From the NCBI GenBank assembly GCA_964422295.1, contig CAYRAM010000007.1, positions 39,879-103,878 on the forward strand: a stretch of 64,000 nt of DNA. The letters run 5' to 3'. Origin of the DNA: UBA12191 sp964422295. Lineage in GTDB: Bacteria > Planctomycetota > UBA8108 > UBA1146. Below, one piece after another: positions 27,146 through 36,817 of the stretch. Under the pieces are notes generated by a model. The model was not told where the DNA came from. It saw only the letters and a program-made list of their open reading frames with translations, and did not search any database. Made by a program: the position numbers and the translations under genes. Numbering within the stretch: position 1 is the stretch's first letter; each line of letters opens with the position of its first letter.

Positions 27146-28624
27146 TCAGGCGAGCGCTTCCCAGATAGGCTGAGCACCCTCGACGCCGACCAGTTTTTCA
27201 TCGAGTCCTGCATGGAAATAGCTGAGCCTGTTGGGATCGAGTCCCATCAACTGCAACACGGTCGCATGGAGATTTTTGACGTGCAGGGGGCGTTCCACTG
27301 CTTCTGCCCCCAGCTCGTCAGTTTGACCGATGCTGATCCCGCCTTTGGTTCCTCCGCCAGCCATCCACATCGTAAAGCCATATGAGTTGTGATCCCTGCC
27401 GGTGAGGTGCTCATACTCCGCTGTCGGTTGGCGACCGAACTCTCCACCCCATACCACCAGGGTTTCATCGAGCATGCCCCGACGTTTCAGGTCTTTGAGC
27501 AATCCTGCGATGGGCAGATCAGTGGCACCTGCGTGTTTGTCGTGATTGAACTTGAGATCGCCATGGGCATCCCAATTATTGTCGTCGTGATTGCCACCAG
27601 AATAAATTTGAATGAAACGAACTCCTCTTTCGACGAGTCTGCGAGCCATCAGGCACTTGCGTCCGAAGTCAGCAGTCTTCTCCCGATCGAGGCCATAGAG
27701 AGTTTTGGTTTCCTCATCTTCAGCGGAGAGATCGACCGCTTCTGGTGCGCTGCTTTGCATCTGATAGGCCAACTCATAGCTGGCGATGCGGGCAGCGAGA
27801 TCAGGATTGCCGACACGGGCCGCAGCATGAATTTCATTTTCTGAACGCAGATGATCGAGAAGTGACCGTTGCACTCCTCCGCCGGCTAGGTTTCCGGGTT
27901 GGAGATCGAGAATCGGTGGGCCTTCCGAGCGCAGCACCGTGCCTTGGTATTGGGCAGGCATATAGCCACTTGACCAATTTTTTGCCCCCGAGATCGGTCC
28001 ACCGGTCTTGTCGAGCATGACGACAAATCCGGGCAGGTTTTCATTGAGTGTTCCGAGACCGTAGTTCACCCACGATCCCAAACAGGGAGCGCCGCTGAGG
28101 ACCTTGCCTGAATTCATCATCAGCATGGCGGATCCATGAAGTGGGGAATCGGCAGTCATCGAATGGACAAAGGTCAAATCGTCTGCCATCGATCCGACAT
28201 TGGGGAAAAGATCGCTGATGTATTTTCCGCATTGGCCGTAGCGCTTGAAGTTCCACTTTGGTCCGACGATGCGACCTTTCGTGCGGTGTCCCCCGCGGCC
28301 AAAGGTTTTGACCTCCACTGTTTTGTTGTCGAGGGGGTAGAGGGCGGGCTTGTAATCGAAGGTGTCGACATGGCTCGGACCGCCGTACATGAACAAGAAG
28401 ATGACCGATTTTGCCTTGGCAGGAAACATCGCTGGCTTGGGCGCAAGAGGGCTGCTGTAGGCAGTGACTCCATCCGCTGCAAGGCTTTGATTGGTGAGAA
28501 ATCCCTGGCCCAGCATCCCGCTCAGTGCGAGGGATGTGAACCCTGCTCCTGCCTCCCAGAGAAATTCTCTTCGGGTTCTGCCGCAGAAGTTTGCCGGGTT
28601 TTCTTCACTTTTTTTCTTGGGCAC
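27146..28624 (-). CDS. DUF1501 protein, Tat-exported
   Basis: A 492-residue protein of the planctomycete-rich DUF1501 family, related to the alkaline phosphatase/sulfatase fold and of unknown activity. RTRREFLWEAG near residue 16 is a twin-arginine signal, followed by a hydrophobic stretch to about residue 50. Family motifs include KSVIFLFMYGGPSHVDTFDYKP, FIQIYSGGNHDDNNWDAHGD and VVWGGEFGRQPTAE, with Asp and His residues that could bind metal. It starts with GTG behind AAAGGTG. Only 19 bases separate it from the DUF1549/DUF1553 gene upstream, the standard planctomycete pairing, so they probably form one operon. Confidence 0.9.
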   Translation of the reverse strand: MPKKKSEENPANFCGRTRREFLWEAGAGFTSLALSGMLGQGFLTNQSLAADGVTAYSSPLAPKPAMFPAKAKSVIFLFMYGGPSHVDTFDYKPALYPLDNKTVEVKTFGRGGHRTKGRIVGPKWNFKRYGQCGKYISDLFPNVGSMADDLTFVHSMTADSPLHGSAMLMMNSGKVLSGAPCLGSWVNYGLGTLNENLPGFVVMLDKTGGPISGAKNWSSGYMPAQYQGTVLRSEGPPILDLQPGNLAGGGVQRSLLDHLRSENEIHAAARVGNPDLAARIASYELAYQMQSSAPEAVDLSAEDEETKTLYGLDREKTADFGRKCLMARRLVERGVRFIQIYSGGNHDDNNWDAHGDLKFNHDKHAGATDLPIAGLLKDLKRRGMLDETLVVWGGEFGRQPTAEYEHLTGRDHNSYGFTMWMAGGGTKGGISIGQTDELGAEAVERPLHVKNLHATVLQLMGLDPNRLSYFHAGLDEKLVGVEGAQPIWEALA

Positions 28625-28643
28625 TGGTGTGCACCTTTCTTCT

Positions 28644-31472
28644 TCAGTCGATGTGGACGAATTCGTTGAGGTTTAAAGTAGCCAGGCAAAAGACCATCAG
28701 TGCTTTCGAATCATCGAGGTCATGCTGCTTCTGCAATCTCATCAGAAATTCGAAATGACGCTCGACCACCGACTCAGGGACTTGTTTCTGAGTTGCCAGT
28801 TCCAATGCCCTGCGAACCTGTGATCGAGGGTCTTTGGCCTCTCTTTGAAGACGTTCTGAAAACCGAATCGCCTGTATCTCACTGAAATCGCTGTTGAGCA
28901 GTGTCAAAGCCTGAGTGGGTTGAACAGTATTGAAGCGAACAGGGCAAGATGCATCCGTGTCCGCCAGGTCAAAGGCTTGCAGCAGTGGATGGGGAAGAGA
29001 GCGCTTCACATAAATGTAGATGCTTCTGCGGCGGGCGAGAGGATCATCAGGATTGCCTCCCCATGCGTCATTGGGCCGGGATGCGGTCGACAGGACCTCC
29101 CGGGGCAGGGGGGGATGGACGCTTTGCCCCGACAGGTCGAGGCTGAGGTTTCCACTGATCGCCAAGATCGAATCACGCAGCTCTTCTGCGGAGAGTCTTC
29201 GCCCGGGGAATCGCCAGTAGAGACTGTTGGTGGGGTCGATTTGGGAGGATTTCTCATCAAACTCTCCCGACATGCGAAAAGCGCGACTGGTGACCAACTG
29301 ACGAATCAGGTGTTTGACGCTCCAGTCATTCTCGACCAGTTCTGCAGCCATCGCATCCAACATCCGGGGGTGGGAAGGGGGTAGTCCGAAGACTCCGAAG
29401 TCATTGGGAGTGTCCACGATGGGGTTGCCGAAAATGTGCTGCCACAGACGATTGACGAGAACCCGGGCAGTTCGCGGATTTTCGGGATCGGTGATCCAGT
29501 TTGCCAAAGCCAGGCGGCGACCACTGCTCTGCCCATCTTCAGGGGACTCGATGATCGCTTCTTCTCCGCCCAGAAATTCAGGGAAGCCGGGGGTGACCCT
29601 TTCCCCAGGAACCGAAAAGTTTCCGCGGATGCGAACATGGCTTGCCGGTGGGCGAGTCACTTCCTGGGCTGAGAGAACATCCACAAATTCGGTCGTTGGG
29701 GGAGTTGAGGTCAGTACCCGTTCCGCCGCAGCGCGCATGCGCAGTGCTTCAGGAGTGCCGAGGTGCTGTTCAACCACTTCGTCATATGCTGGAAGGAAGC
29801 CGCCGTTGAGAAACTGGTTCAGGACCTCTTCAGGTGTCAGGGTGCGATTCCAAAAGCAGATATCCTCGATCAGACCATGATATCTGGCTCCCCCCTTGAG
29901 GAGTTGGCCGATCAAGAGACGATCGGGAGAGTTCAGGGGTTGGCGTCCACCCACTGCACCTTTCTCGGGGTGGTATTGGAAACCATCGACCCAGAGGGAG
30001 ATTTCTCCGGTGGTTTGATCCCTCGTGAAGCAGACATGGTGCCATTGGTTGTCGTTCAGCCCCGGGGGACTCGAAACGAAAGTCTCAGGATTTCCGGTGC
30101 CTGCGCTGATTCTGCTTCCGAGCAGGGAAATCCCGAAGTCATCGACGATGCCGTTGATTTCACCATCCACCAACCCGGTTCCCAAAAACCAACGCGGGTC
30201 ATTTTCATTTCCAGCTCCTCTGCGTTCGGTTTTGAACCAGAAGGAGATGGAGAAGTCATTTTCAACGGGACGAGGAATGGATAGATATCCGCGGCCATCG
30301 AGTTGAAGTGCACCGGTGTCATTGCGACCCGGTCCCCGACCGATCTCGTCGATCACCTCGACGTTTGGCATTTCAGCTGCATTGAAATCCAGTTTCAGGA
30401 CCAGGCCTTTCTGAAGTGAAGAATCGGCTCCGGCAAAAGCAGATGCGCCCCATCGTGCCTTGACCTCATCGATCAGATGTCTCACTTCCCGAAGATCGGT
30501 CGATCTCAGATTTCTCCAAGAGTTCAGTTCCTCTTCGAAATCGCGCTCCCCGAGATCCACCGGGAGCCTGCGAGTGAAATTCTGGGTGCTGATGGCATTT
30601 CCCAAATTGGTGTCGTAGGGTTTCAGACCTTCGAAAAATGAGAGCATCCGATAGTAGTCACGGGTTGGAATCGGATCTCCTTTGTGGTCGTGACAACGGG
30701 CGCAACCCATGCTGATTCCGAGCATCGTTCTGCACGTGGTGTCGAGCATGCTGTCGAAGTCGTTATAGATTGCTTGCTTGGGATCTGCGGCTTCGTCGTC
30801 GCGGATTCCCAGGTGCAAAAATCCGGTGGCGATATGACTCGACAACCGCTCATCAGAAACCTCATCCCCCGCAAGTTGTTCTGTCAAGAAGCGGTCGTAG
30901 GGCATGCCTGAGTTGAAGGCGTCGACGACCCAATCACGGTACTTCCATGCATGGGGCTTGGGGCGGTCCCGTTCATATCCGTCCGTTTCGGCCCAGCGCA
31001 CCAAATCGAGCCAATGCCGCGCCCAGTGAACACCGAATTGATCTGATGAGAGCAATCGATCGACCTGTTTTTCAAAGCGACGGGGGTCGTCATCTTCGAT
31101 GTATGCGGCAACCTCTTCAGGAGTGGGTGGGAGTCCGGTGATGACGTAGTGAAGGCGGCGCAGCAAAATATCTGCTGCAGCTTCCGGTGCCGGAGTGATC
31201 CCGACCTCTTCAAGGCGGGCGAGCCAATATCGATCGATCATGGTCCTCGGCAGATCGCTGTGAATCTGAAGATCGGGAGGATCATGCATCTGAACGGGGA
31301 CATCGCACCATGCGGGCTCAGTCGCAGTATCGATGACTTCTATTGTGGTTGAAGGATCATCTTCATCGAGAGGGGTAGCGATGGCAGGGAGTATCCACAT
31401 CAGCAGGAGCACCAAGGGGATCGCCTTGATGCAGATGGCGCTCAGGGATTTCCAACGATTGGGGCTAGCCAT
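28644..31472 (-). CDS. DUF1549-LamG-DUF1553 secreted protein
   Basis: A 942-residue protein. The signal peptide lies at about 14-33 (AIPLVLLLMWILPAIA). Residues about 85-290 are DUF1549 (RRLHYVITGLPPTPEEVAAY, HWARHWLDLVRWAETDGYERD, MGCARCHDHKGDP with a CxxCH-like motif). A LamG/concanavalin-like domain follows (about 365-570; FSISFWFKTER, WHHVCFTRD). DUF1553 covers about 650-930 (LANWITDPENPRTARVLVNRLWQHIFG, RLSAEELRDSILAISG). The N-terminal cytochrome domain often present in this family is missing. The biochemical role of these domains is not established. It is upstream of DUF1501 in the same direction. Confidence 0.9.
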   Translation of the reverse strand: MASPNRWKSLSAICIKAIPLVLLLMWILPAIATPLDEDDPSTTIEVIDTATEPAWCDVPVQMHDPPDLQIHSDLPRTMIDRYWLARLEEVGITPAPEAAADILLRRLHYVITGLPPTPEEVAAYIEDDDPRRFEKQVDRLLSSDQFGVHWARHWLDLVRWAETDGYERDRPKPHAWKYRDWVVDAFNSGMPYDRFLTEQLAGDEVSDERLSSHIATGFLHLGIRDDEAADPKQAIYNDFDSMLDTTCRTMLGISMGCARCHDHKGDPIPTRDYYRMLSFFEGLKPYDTNLGNAISTQNFTRRLPVDLGERDFEEELNSWRNLRSTDLREVRHLIDEVKARWGASAFAGADSSLQKGLVLKLDFNAAEMPNVEVIDEIGRGPGRNDTGALQLDGRGYLSIPRPVENDFSISFWFKTERRGAGNENDPRWFLGTGLVDGEINGIVDDFGISLLGSRISAGTGNPETFVSSPPGLNDNQWHHVCFTRDQTTGEISLWVDGFQYHPEKGAVGGRQPLNSPDRLLIGQLLKGGARYHGLIEDICFWNRTLTPEEVLNQFLNGGFLPAYDEVVEQHLGTPEALRMRAAAERVLTSTPPTTEFVDVLSAQEVTRPPASHVRIRGNFSVPGERVTPGFPEFLGGEEAIIESPEDGQSSGRRLALANWITDPENPRTARVLVNRLWQHIFGNPIVDTPNDFGVFGLPPSHPRMLDAMAAELVENDWSVKHLIRQLVTSRAFRMSGEFDEKSSQIDPTNSLYWRFPGRRLSAEELRDSILAISGNLSLDLSGQSVHPPLPREVLSTASRPNDAWGGNPDDPLARRRSIYIYVKRSLPHPLLQAFDLADTDASCPVRFNTVQPTQALTLLNSDFSEIQAIRFSERLQREAKDPRSQVRRALELATQKQVPESVVERHFEFLMRLQKQHDLDDSKALMVFCLATLNLNEFVHID

Positions 31473-31628
31473 GAGTGGGTAAAACCTCCCTGGAGTTCAT
31501 CCTCAGGTTCCGGGTTGAGTAGACAGTTCCCGGCGAACCTGCCCTGATTTTACAGGTGGTGCCACGGGAACCAAGACCCTTGGATCCAGCGAGGCAGGAA
31601 GAGAATGGATGAATGCTGGAGGTGGTAT

Positions 31629-32168
31629 TCAGACGATAACTTCGTCCTCATGGGGTCGTAGAGCTTCGATGATAAAAGTGATGTGATCGTTGAGATCGAC
31701 CCCCAGAAGCTCAATGCCACTGTGGACTTCAGCACGATCCACTCCGGCGGCGAAGTTCTTGTCCTTGAGCTTTTTCTTTACCGATTTGGGTGTGAGATCC
31801 TGAAGTTTGTTGGGCCTCAATCGGGCGACGGCGATGATCAAGCCAGTCAATTCGTCACACGCGAGCAATGCCTTATCCATCAGCGTTTCGCAAGTGTAGC
31901 CCCATTTCGTATAGTGGCAGTGGATGGCGTGGGCCTTTTCGTGTTCGCCCCGCTCTTCGAGAAGGGCGGTGATGACCTTGGGGTGCTCATCAGGATGTTT
32001 CTCGTAATCGGCATCGTGCAGCAAACCCGTGATCGCCCAGTGATCCGGATCTTCCCCGTATTTCCCGGCGTACGCTTCCATGACGATCTCTACCGAGCGG
32101 ACGTGGGCAAGCAGGGCCGGTGACTGCATCAGTTCGCCGAGTATTTCGCGGGCTTCAGTTCGTGTCAT
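31629..32168 (-). CDS. HD-domain metal-dependent phosphohydrolase
   Basis: A 179-residue cytosolic protein. VRSVEIVMEAYA provides the first His-like region (Arg-Ser here), and TGLLHDADYEKHPDEH near residue 50 is the HD motif with metal-binding His-Asp. HPKVI, HAIHCHY and LLACDELTGLI add further metal-ligand candidates. It resembles small HD hydrolases that act on nucleotides. The ATG at 32168 gives the usual N-terminus MTRTEAREIL with GAGGAGA about 11 bases upstream; a GTG at 32192 overlapping the aminopeptidase stop would add 8 residues. It is directly downstream of the aminopeptidase gene. Confidence 0.8.
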   Translation of the reverse strand: MTRTEAREILGELMQSPALLAHVRSVEIVMEAYAGKYGEDPDHWAITGLLHDADYEKHPDEHPKVITALLEERGEHEKAHAIHCHYTKWGYTCETLMDKALLACDELTGLIIAVARLRPNKLQDLTPKSVKKKLKDKNFAAGVDRAEVHSGIELLGVDLNDHITFIIEALRPHEDEVIV

Positions 32169-32188
32169 CAATTGGAGACTCTCCTCTT

Positions 32189-33442
32189 TCACTCATTCCT
32201 GTTGGCCATCACCGTTTCGATCTCTTCGATCGTTTTCGGGATGTTGCCGGTGAGATTTACAGGACCATTGGCGCTCACGAGTATGTCGTCCTCGATTCGG
32301 ATACCCATGTTTTCGTCGGGGAGATAGATTCCCGGCTCGATGGTGATGATGGCGCCTTCCGGGACGATGGGATCGGGTTGTACATCATGCACTTCCAGCC
32401 CGATGGGATGGCCGACACCATGGGGGTAGAAATCACCATAACCTGCATCGGTGATGATCTTTCGGGCGGTCGCCTCCAACTCGGAGTAAGGGACTCCCGG
32501 TTTAACGATGGCGATGGTGGCCTCCATCGCCTCGAGGACGATGGAGTAAACTTCTCTTTGCCTCTCTGAGAATCTTCCATTGGCAGGATATGTACGGGTG
32601 ACATCGGAACCGTAACCGCAAGGCCCCTCGCCGTATCTTGCACCGCTGTCGATGACGACCAGGTCCCCATCGGCGATGGGGGCGTCATTGGATCTGTAAT
32701 GAAGGATCGTGGCGTTGAAGCCACTGCCGACGATGGTTCCGTAGAAAGGGCCTCTCGATCCGTGGGAGCGGTATGCGTGTTCGGCGGCCTCCTGAATATC
32801 GAACTCGTTCATGCCTGGCCTCAGGTTCTGCAGAATCGCAGCAAATCCGTGGGCGGTAATTTCGGCAGATCTTTCGATCATCCCTCTCTCCGCAGCAGAC
32901 TTGACTGAGCGCTGAAGGGGAACCAGGCGGCTTCCATCGTTGATTTTGAATCCGGGAATCCTCTGCTGCAATTTTTGAAACACTTCGAGATCTGCACTGA
33001 TCGATTGATCGTGGTGAGCGAGGGGGTGGAGGCAGGTCCCCTGCAGGGAGCCCTTGCAAGCATTGAGCAGCATTTGAGGGAACGCTGAAGTTCGCATCAG
33101 TGTCTTGAATCCGTGCTTTTCGCGAAGCTGTGCATCGATGGGACCACGCCAGCCGTCCCAACGTTCCAACTCGGGCATGTGTGGCTCCAGGAACAGAACT
33201 TCCCTGCGATTGGGATTGGGATCCTGCGGGTTCAGCATGAGAATCGCCCCCGGCTCCTCGATGATGCCGGTCAGGTACTGAAAGTTGAGATCGGGGTGGA
33301 AGTCGTCATGGAGTCCGCCGCCTTTACCCGCGAAGATGACCGCAGTCGCCCCATCGAGGCTGGAGGCCAGTTCCTTGCGCCTGTCGGCGTACTCTTCTCG
33401 AGAGATCTTCAGTCTCTCTCTGATATCGCTACTGGGGTTCAT
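32189..33442 (-). CDS. pepP: Xaa-Pro aminopeptidase (M24)
   Basis: A 417-residue metallopeptidase that removes N-terminal residues preceding proline. An N-terminal AMP_N-type domain (about 1-165) is followed by the pita-bread fold. Metal ligands are visible: Asp in VVIDSGARYG, Asp in YGSDVTRTYP, His in YPHGVGHPIGLEVHD, Glu in ITIEPGIY and Glu in GIRIEDDILV. The start at ATG 33442 has AGGAAGAG close upstream and matches the family N-terminus (EYADRRKELA follows); the longer frame to 33502 has no ribosome site. The HD gene follows within 25 bases. It is divergent from the VKOR-DsbA gene across a 214-base gap. Confidence 0.92.
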   Translation of the reverse strand: MNPSSDIRERLKISREEYADRRKELASSLDGATAVIFAGKGGGLHDDFHPDLNFQYLTGIIEEPGAILMLNPQDPNPNRREVLFLEPHMPELERWDGWRGPIDAQLREKHGFKTLMRTSAFPQMLLNACKGSLQGTCLHPLAHHDQSISADLEVFQKLQQRIPGFKINDGSRLVPLQRSVKSAAERGMIERSAEITAHGFAAILQNLRPGMNEFDIQEAAEHAYRSHGSRGPFYGTIVGSGFNATILHYRSNDAPIADGDLVVIDSGARYGEGPCGYGSDVTRTYPANGRFSERQREVYSIVLEAMEATIAIVKPGVPYSELEATARKIITDAGYGDFYPHGVGHPIGLEVHDVQPDPIVPEGAIITIEPGIYLPDENMGIRIEDDILVSANGPVNLTGNIPKTIEEIETVMANRNE

Positions 33443-33656
33443 GGCTCTTCCTTTACTTGGGGGCAAGTCTCTGACAATCCGGAAAGCTTGCCGACAGATC
33501 AAGGCGCATTATCTGCGAAACAGGGGGTTTTGGTAGGGGCGTCAAAGGCCATTCTTGCCAAGGGGTGGGGACTCGGAGATGATTTTCCGGGAGTTTCTGT
33601 GACAAACTTGATGAAGCGATCACGGGGCCGGAAACTCTCGTCAACGGAGGCCAACA

Positions 33657-34907
33657 ATGAATTATCCTCAAGGATTGAGAATCATGGCCGGGGTACTCGC
33701 CTTGGCAGGGATGTGGATGTGCTTCTCGCTGTTAACACTTCATGCTTCCCAAACGCCGGACTTGGGATTGCTTGCAGGGGTCTGCGGAGAATCAGGGGAG
33801 AGTTGTACAGAAGTCGTGAATGGCCGTTGGGGTGTTTTCCCTCCCGGAGAAGAAGGATCGGAGGGACCGTATCCTGGTATCCCGGTGGCTGCACTGGGTT
33901 GGGTTTACTACACGATCCTCGCAGCATGGTTTTTGCTCGTCGGGCCGCCGGGAGCGAGTCGAAAAACACTTTCGCTGCTGATTTTCGGGCTCAACGGACT
34001 CGGGATACTGGGCTCGCTGTTCTTCACCTACATCATGTATTTTGAAATTGGTACGACCTGTGGGCTGTGCTTGATCAGTCATGTCTGCAACTTATTCATC
34101 TTCTATTGTAGTTTCATGACCAGACTGATTGACAAGGCCGTGTGGGAGTTGGCAGGAGAGGTTGCTCTCAGGCATCTTTCTGCGGTCGCCATCGTTGTTT
34201 TCTTCAGTGCAGTGGTGTCCGCCTTGATTCTCTCAGAGGGGAAGACGAACGCGCGATTTGCCGCACTGGAGGAGCAAACCCGTGAGCTCAAAGAGTTGGC
34301 CAATGATGTCGAAAAAATTGAAACCGCCTATCGCAATACTCCCCAGAGATTTGAGCAAGAGGCGATTCGGCCAGACGATCCCAAGAGAAAAGCAAGCCGG
34401 GGACTGCGCTACCAATTGGTGGTCTTCTCGGATGTCCAGTGTTCCAACTGTGCACGCTTTGAGGAGTACCTGGAATCGACGATCTTGCCGATCTGGAATG
34501 GCCACTTGGAAGTGGTGTGGAAGCACTATCCAAATCCGACGGAGCATGAGTTTGCCCAGATCGGGGCTCAAGCTCTCGAAGCGGCAAGGCTCCAGGGGAA
34601 GTTTTGGGAGTTGAGGGAGCATCTCCTGAAATTCCGCAATACGCTGGGGACAGTCAATTGGCAGGAGGCTGCGGCCGAATTCGGAATGGATTCCCGGAAA
34701 TTTTTGCAGGATTTGGATTCTGCTGCGGTCAAACGGAGAATTGCTGAAGATGTTGCCCTGGCCAGAAAAGCAGGGGTTCGAGGAACTCCCGGAGTTTTCC
34801 TAAATCGTAGGCCAGTCAGTCGTTTAATGCGAAAGAGCCCCGGATTTTGGGAATTGCAGGCGGAATCTCTCAGAGATATTCGCGCCTCAAAAAATCAGGG
34901 TTGGTGA
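33657..34907 (+). CDS. VKOR-DsbA fusion, disulfide-forming membrane protein
   Basis: A 416-residue protein. The N-terminal half is a vitamin K epoxide reductase homolog with several membrane helices: the loop Cys pair in GVCGESGESCTEV, YPGIPVAALGWVYY, and the quinone-side CxxC in TTCGLCLISHVCN. After a short coiled linker (about 205-235), residues about 250-410 form a DsbA-like thioredoxin domain with VVFSDVQCSNCARFEEYL (CxxC) and the cis-Pro in GTPGVFLN. Such fusions oxidise secreted proteins and pass electrons to quinone. The ATG has GGAGG at 33646-33650. Many neighbouring secreted proteins have conserved Cys, making them possible clients (inference). Confidence 0.93.
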   Translation: MNYPQGLRIMAGVLALAGMWMCFSLLTLHASQTPDLGLLAGVCGESGESCTEVVNGRWGVFPPGEEGSEGPYPGIPVAALGWVYYTILAAWFLLVGPPGASRKTLSLLIFGLNGLGILGSLFFTYIMYFEIGTTCGLCLISHVCNLFIFYCSFMTRLIDKAVWELAGEVALRHLSAVAIVVFFSAVVSALILSEGKTNARFAALEEQTRELKELANDVEKIETAYRNTPQRFEQEAIRPDDPKRKASRGLRYQLVVFSDVQCSNCARFEEYLESTILPIWNGHLEVVWKHYPNPTEHEFAQIGAQALEAARLQGKFWELREHLLKFRNTLGTVNWQEAAAEFGMDSRKFLQDLDSAAVKRRIAEDVALARKAGVRGTPGVFLNRRPVSRLMRKSPGFWELQAESLRDIRASKNQGW

Positions 34908-35240
34908 TCCTCTGGCGAGGGCTCGCCGCACTGGGACATTGTGCAGGTGCCAGAGATTGGTAGAATTGGCTATACAGCGACAGTTTCAGCGAGGTGGTGT
35001 GCTGCCGGAATTGAAGACTTAGGTCGGTTCGTGGGTTTCGTCCCTGGACTTTTTCGGCACTTTGTGGATCTGAGTCAGGTCCAACCTCCCTAAGCGATAG
35101 CTCCCGTTGACGACTTAACACATCCCAAATTTCACTCCCGCGTCGACGGTTTTGTTTTTGGAAAATTTTGAAAAGATATCGCCCGTGATGAGTCACGTGC
35201 GAACGGTTGATTCACCCTGAGGTGATTGGTGAGGAATCTC
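34908..35240. other. 333-base intergenic region
   Basis: It lies between the VKOR-DsbA gene and a dockerin-like protein gene. A short perfect inverted repeat GGCGAG/CTCGCC is at 34914-34927, just after the stop, but no T-run follows, so it is not a convincing intrinsic terminator. A minus-strand open frame of 108 codons crosses the region but has no ribosome site or recognisable motif. I see no RNA gene. Confidence 0.5.
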
Positions 35241-36626
35241 ATGCTTAATAGGTTCAGCATCGTTTTGATTCTGTTGTTGGGTGCCGTAGGTATCGTCAGC
35301 GGAGTTCAAGCGCAAAGTCCGACGTTTTCCTTCTCTGCAGCGGACCAGTCAGTCCCTGCAAGTGGTGGGACTGCAAGTTTCTCATTGGATTTCAACTTGA
35401 CCCAAACGAGCGGTCTTATTGAAGAGACCAGGGGATTCTCGTTCTCTTGCGCCCATGACTCTGCAATCCTTGCAGTCGTTTCATCAGGGCCGGGGCCCTA
35501 CGTTCCGGAAACATTGGGCCCTCTCAACGGTCTCAATGGTGGTTCAGGCCCCGATTTCATCCAGGGTGAGATTTTTCCGGCCGGATTTACCTGTGGGGTG
35601 ATCTACGCGTTCACAGCAGTGACCCAGACGATCACATACGAAACTCCACTACCGGTAATCCGGGCCAACTACGAAACGGTTCCCGGGGCACTCACAGGTG
35701 TCAGCGGAGATCTTGTTACACAGGTATCCCAAGGCTCTGGCTTGGGTGACCCTCCGACCGCAACAGTGGTCGTCATTGGAGCGGGTACCTCGGCTCCAGC
35801 GGCCGTTGAGACCTGCAATATCACTTTGCAGACTGCTCCTCCTCTCTCCTTCACCTGCCAAGCGAATGACGCCGCTGCGAATTTCAATGGTGCCTCCGGT
35901 GAAGGTTCTGCAACTGTTGGCATTTCTCTCTTCGAAGACCTGCTGCCCGGGGCTAATCCGAGTTTGACTCAGGGTTTCTCTATGGGACTCACCTACGACA
36001 CCACTCTTCTTTCAGCCACCGGAGTCGATCAGGGACCTACTCTTCAGGCTCTCGAACAGGGAGCCGGCGCAGAATACTACGAGGTCGGCCTGCACTCTGA
36101 TGGTTTGACAGTCGGAGTGATCTACGATTTCCAGGGTGTCAACCAGATTCAATATGGGACTGAGGATCAAGTTCTCATCGTCAACTTTGATACGGTTGCC
36201 GCAAACTTGGCTGGAACAGCACCCGGAGTGGTCGTCAACACAACCTTGACCCCCGCCGAGGGGCTGGGGCCCACAGGTGTAACGTTGGTAATGGTGGTGG
36301 CAGGCTCATCTGTTCCGATGAACTCGGTGAGTGGAGTATTGGCCCTGAGTTCACTGGGAGGCTTTGATCGTGGTGATTGCAACGCCGACTCGCTCTTTGA
36401 CCTTGCGGATGTCATCGCATTGTTGGGTGGCCTCTTCTCAGGGGATCCCCTCTCTTGCCTGGACGCTTGTGACACCAATGACGATGAGCTCTTCGATATC
36501 GCCGATGCGATCAAGGGGCTGAATGTCCTCTTTTCAGGGGACACACCACCACCGGGTGCAGGAACCTGTGCGCCTGATCCCTCGGGGACAGCGCTCGATT
36601 GTGTGAGTTTCCCACCCTGCGAGTGA
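35241..36626 (+). CDS. Secreted scaffold-like protein: two cohesin-like modules plus dockerin-like tail
   Basis: A 461-residue protein. The ATG at 35241 has GGTGAGG 6 bases upstream; an in-frame TTG at 35226 is less likely. The signal peptide ends near AVGIVSGVQAQ. Two copies of a roughly 165-residue module follow, each with a GFS-x-x-x-x-HD/YD motif, a G-[AS]-G-[AP]-[DE] motif, G-x-[TV]-x-G-V-I-Y, then Y-x-T-V and a closing TxxxA/LxP. These proportions resemble cohesin folds. From about nt 36362 come dockerin-like repeats GDCNADSLFDLADVI and DTNDDELFDIADAI, with tail CVSFPPCE. There is no catalytic motif, so a structural or scaffold role is inferred. Confidence 0.78.
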   Translation: MLNRFSIVLILLLGAVGIVSGVQAQSPTFSFSAADQSVPASGGTASFSLDFNLTQTSGLIEETRGFSFSCAHDSAILAVVSSGPGPYVPETLGPLNGLNGGSGPDFIQGEIFPAGFTCGVIYAFTAVTQTITYETPLPVIRANYETVPGALTGVSGDLVTQVSQGSGLGDPPTATVVVIGAGTSAPAAVETCNITLQTAPPLSFTCQANDAAANFNGASGEGSATVGISLFEDLLPGANPSLTQGFSMGLTYDTTLLSATGVDQGPTLQALEQGAGAEYYEVGLHSDGLTVGVIYDFQGVNQIQYGTEDQVLIVNFDTVAANLAGTAPGVVVNTTLTPAEGLGPTGVTLVMVVAGSSVPMNSVSGVLALSSLGGFDRGDCNADSLFDLADVIALLGGLFSGDPLSCLDACDTNDDELFDIADAIKGLNVLFSGDTPPPGAGTCAPDPSGTALDCVSFPPCE

Positions 36627-36817
36627 GTTTGAGAATCGGGCCCTGGCTGCTAACAGTGACGAATCGTGCTGCAAGCAGTCGGGGTTTTTGAAAATTGGTT
36701 TGAAAGATATCGACCCTCTCCGATGGGGGGGAGGGGTGACGCCGGATTCCATGTGTGAGTCGGGCGACTAATTTGATCCGCATATAATTGCGGTATTCAT
36801 AGGATGAGAGGTTTGAA

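Noticed and set aside
34870..35196. Minus-strand 108-codon frame over an intergenic region
   Set aside because: No ribosome site, no motif, and its end lies inside the VKOR-DsbA gene.
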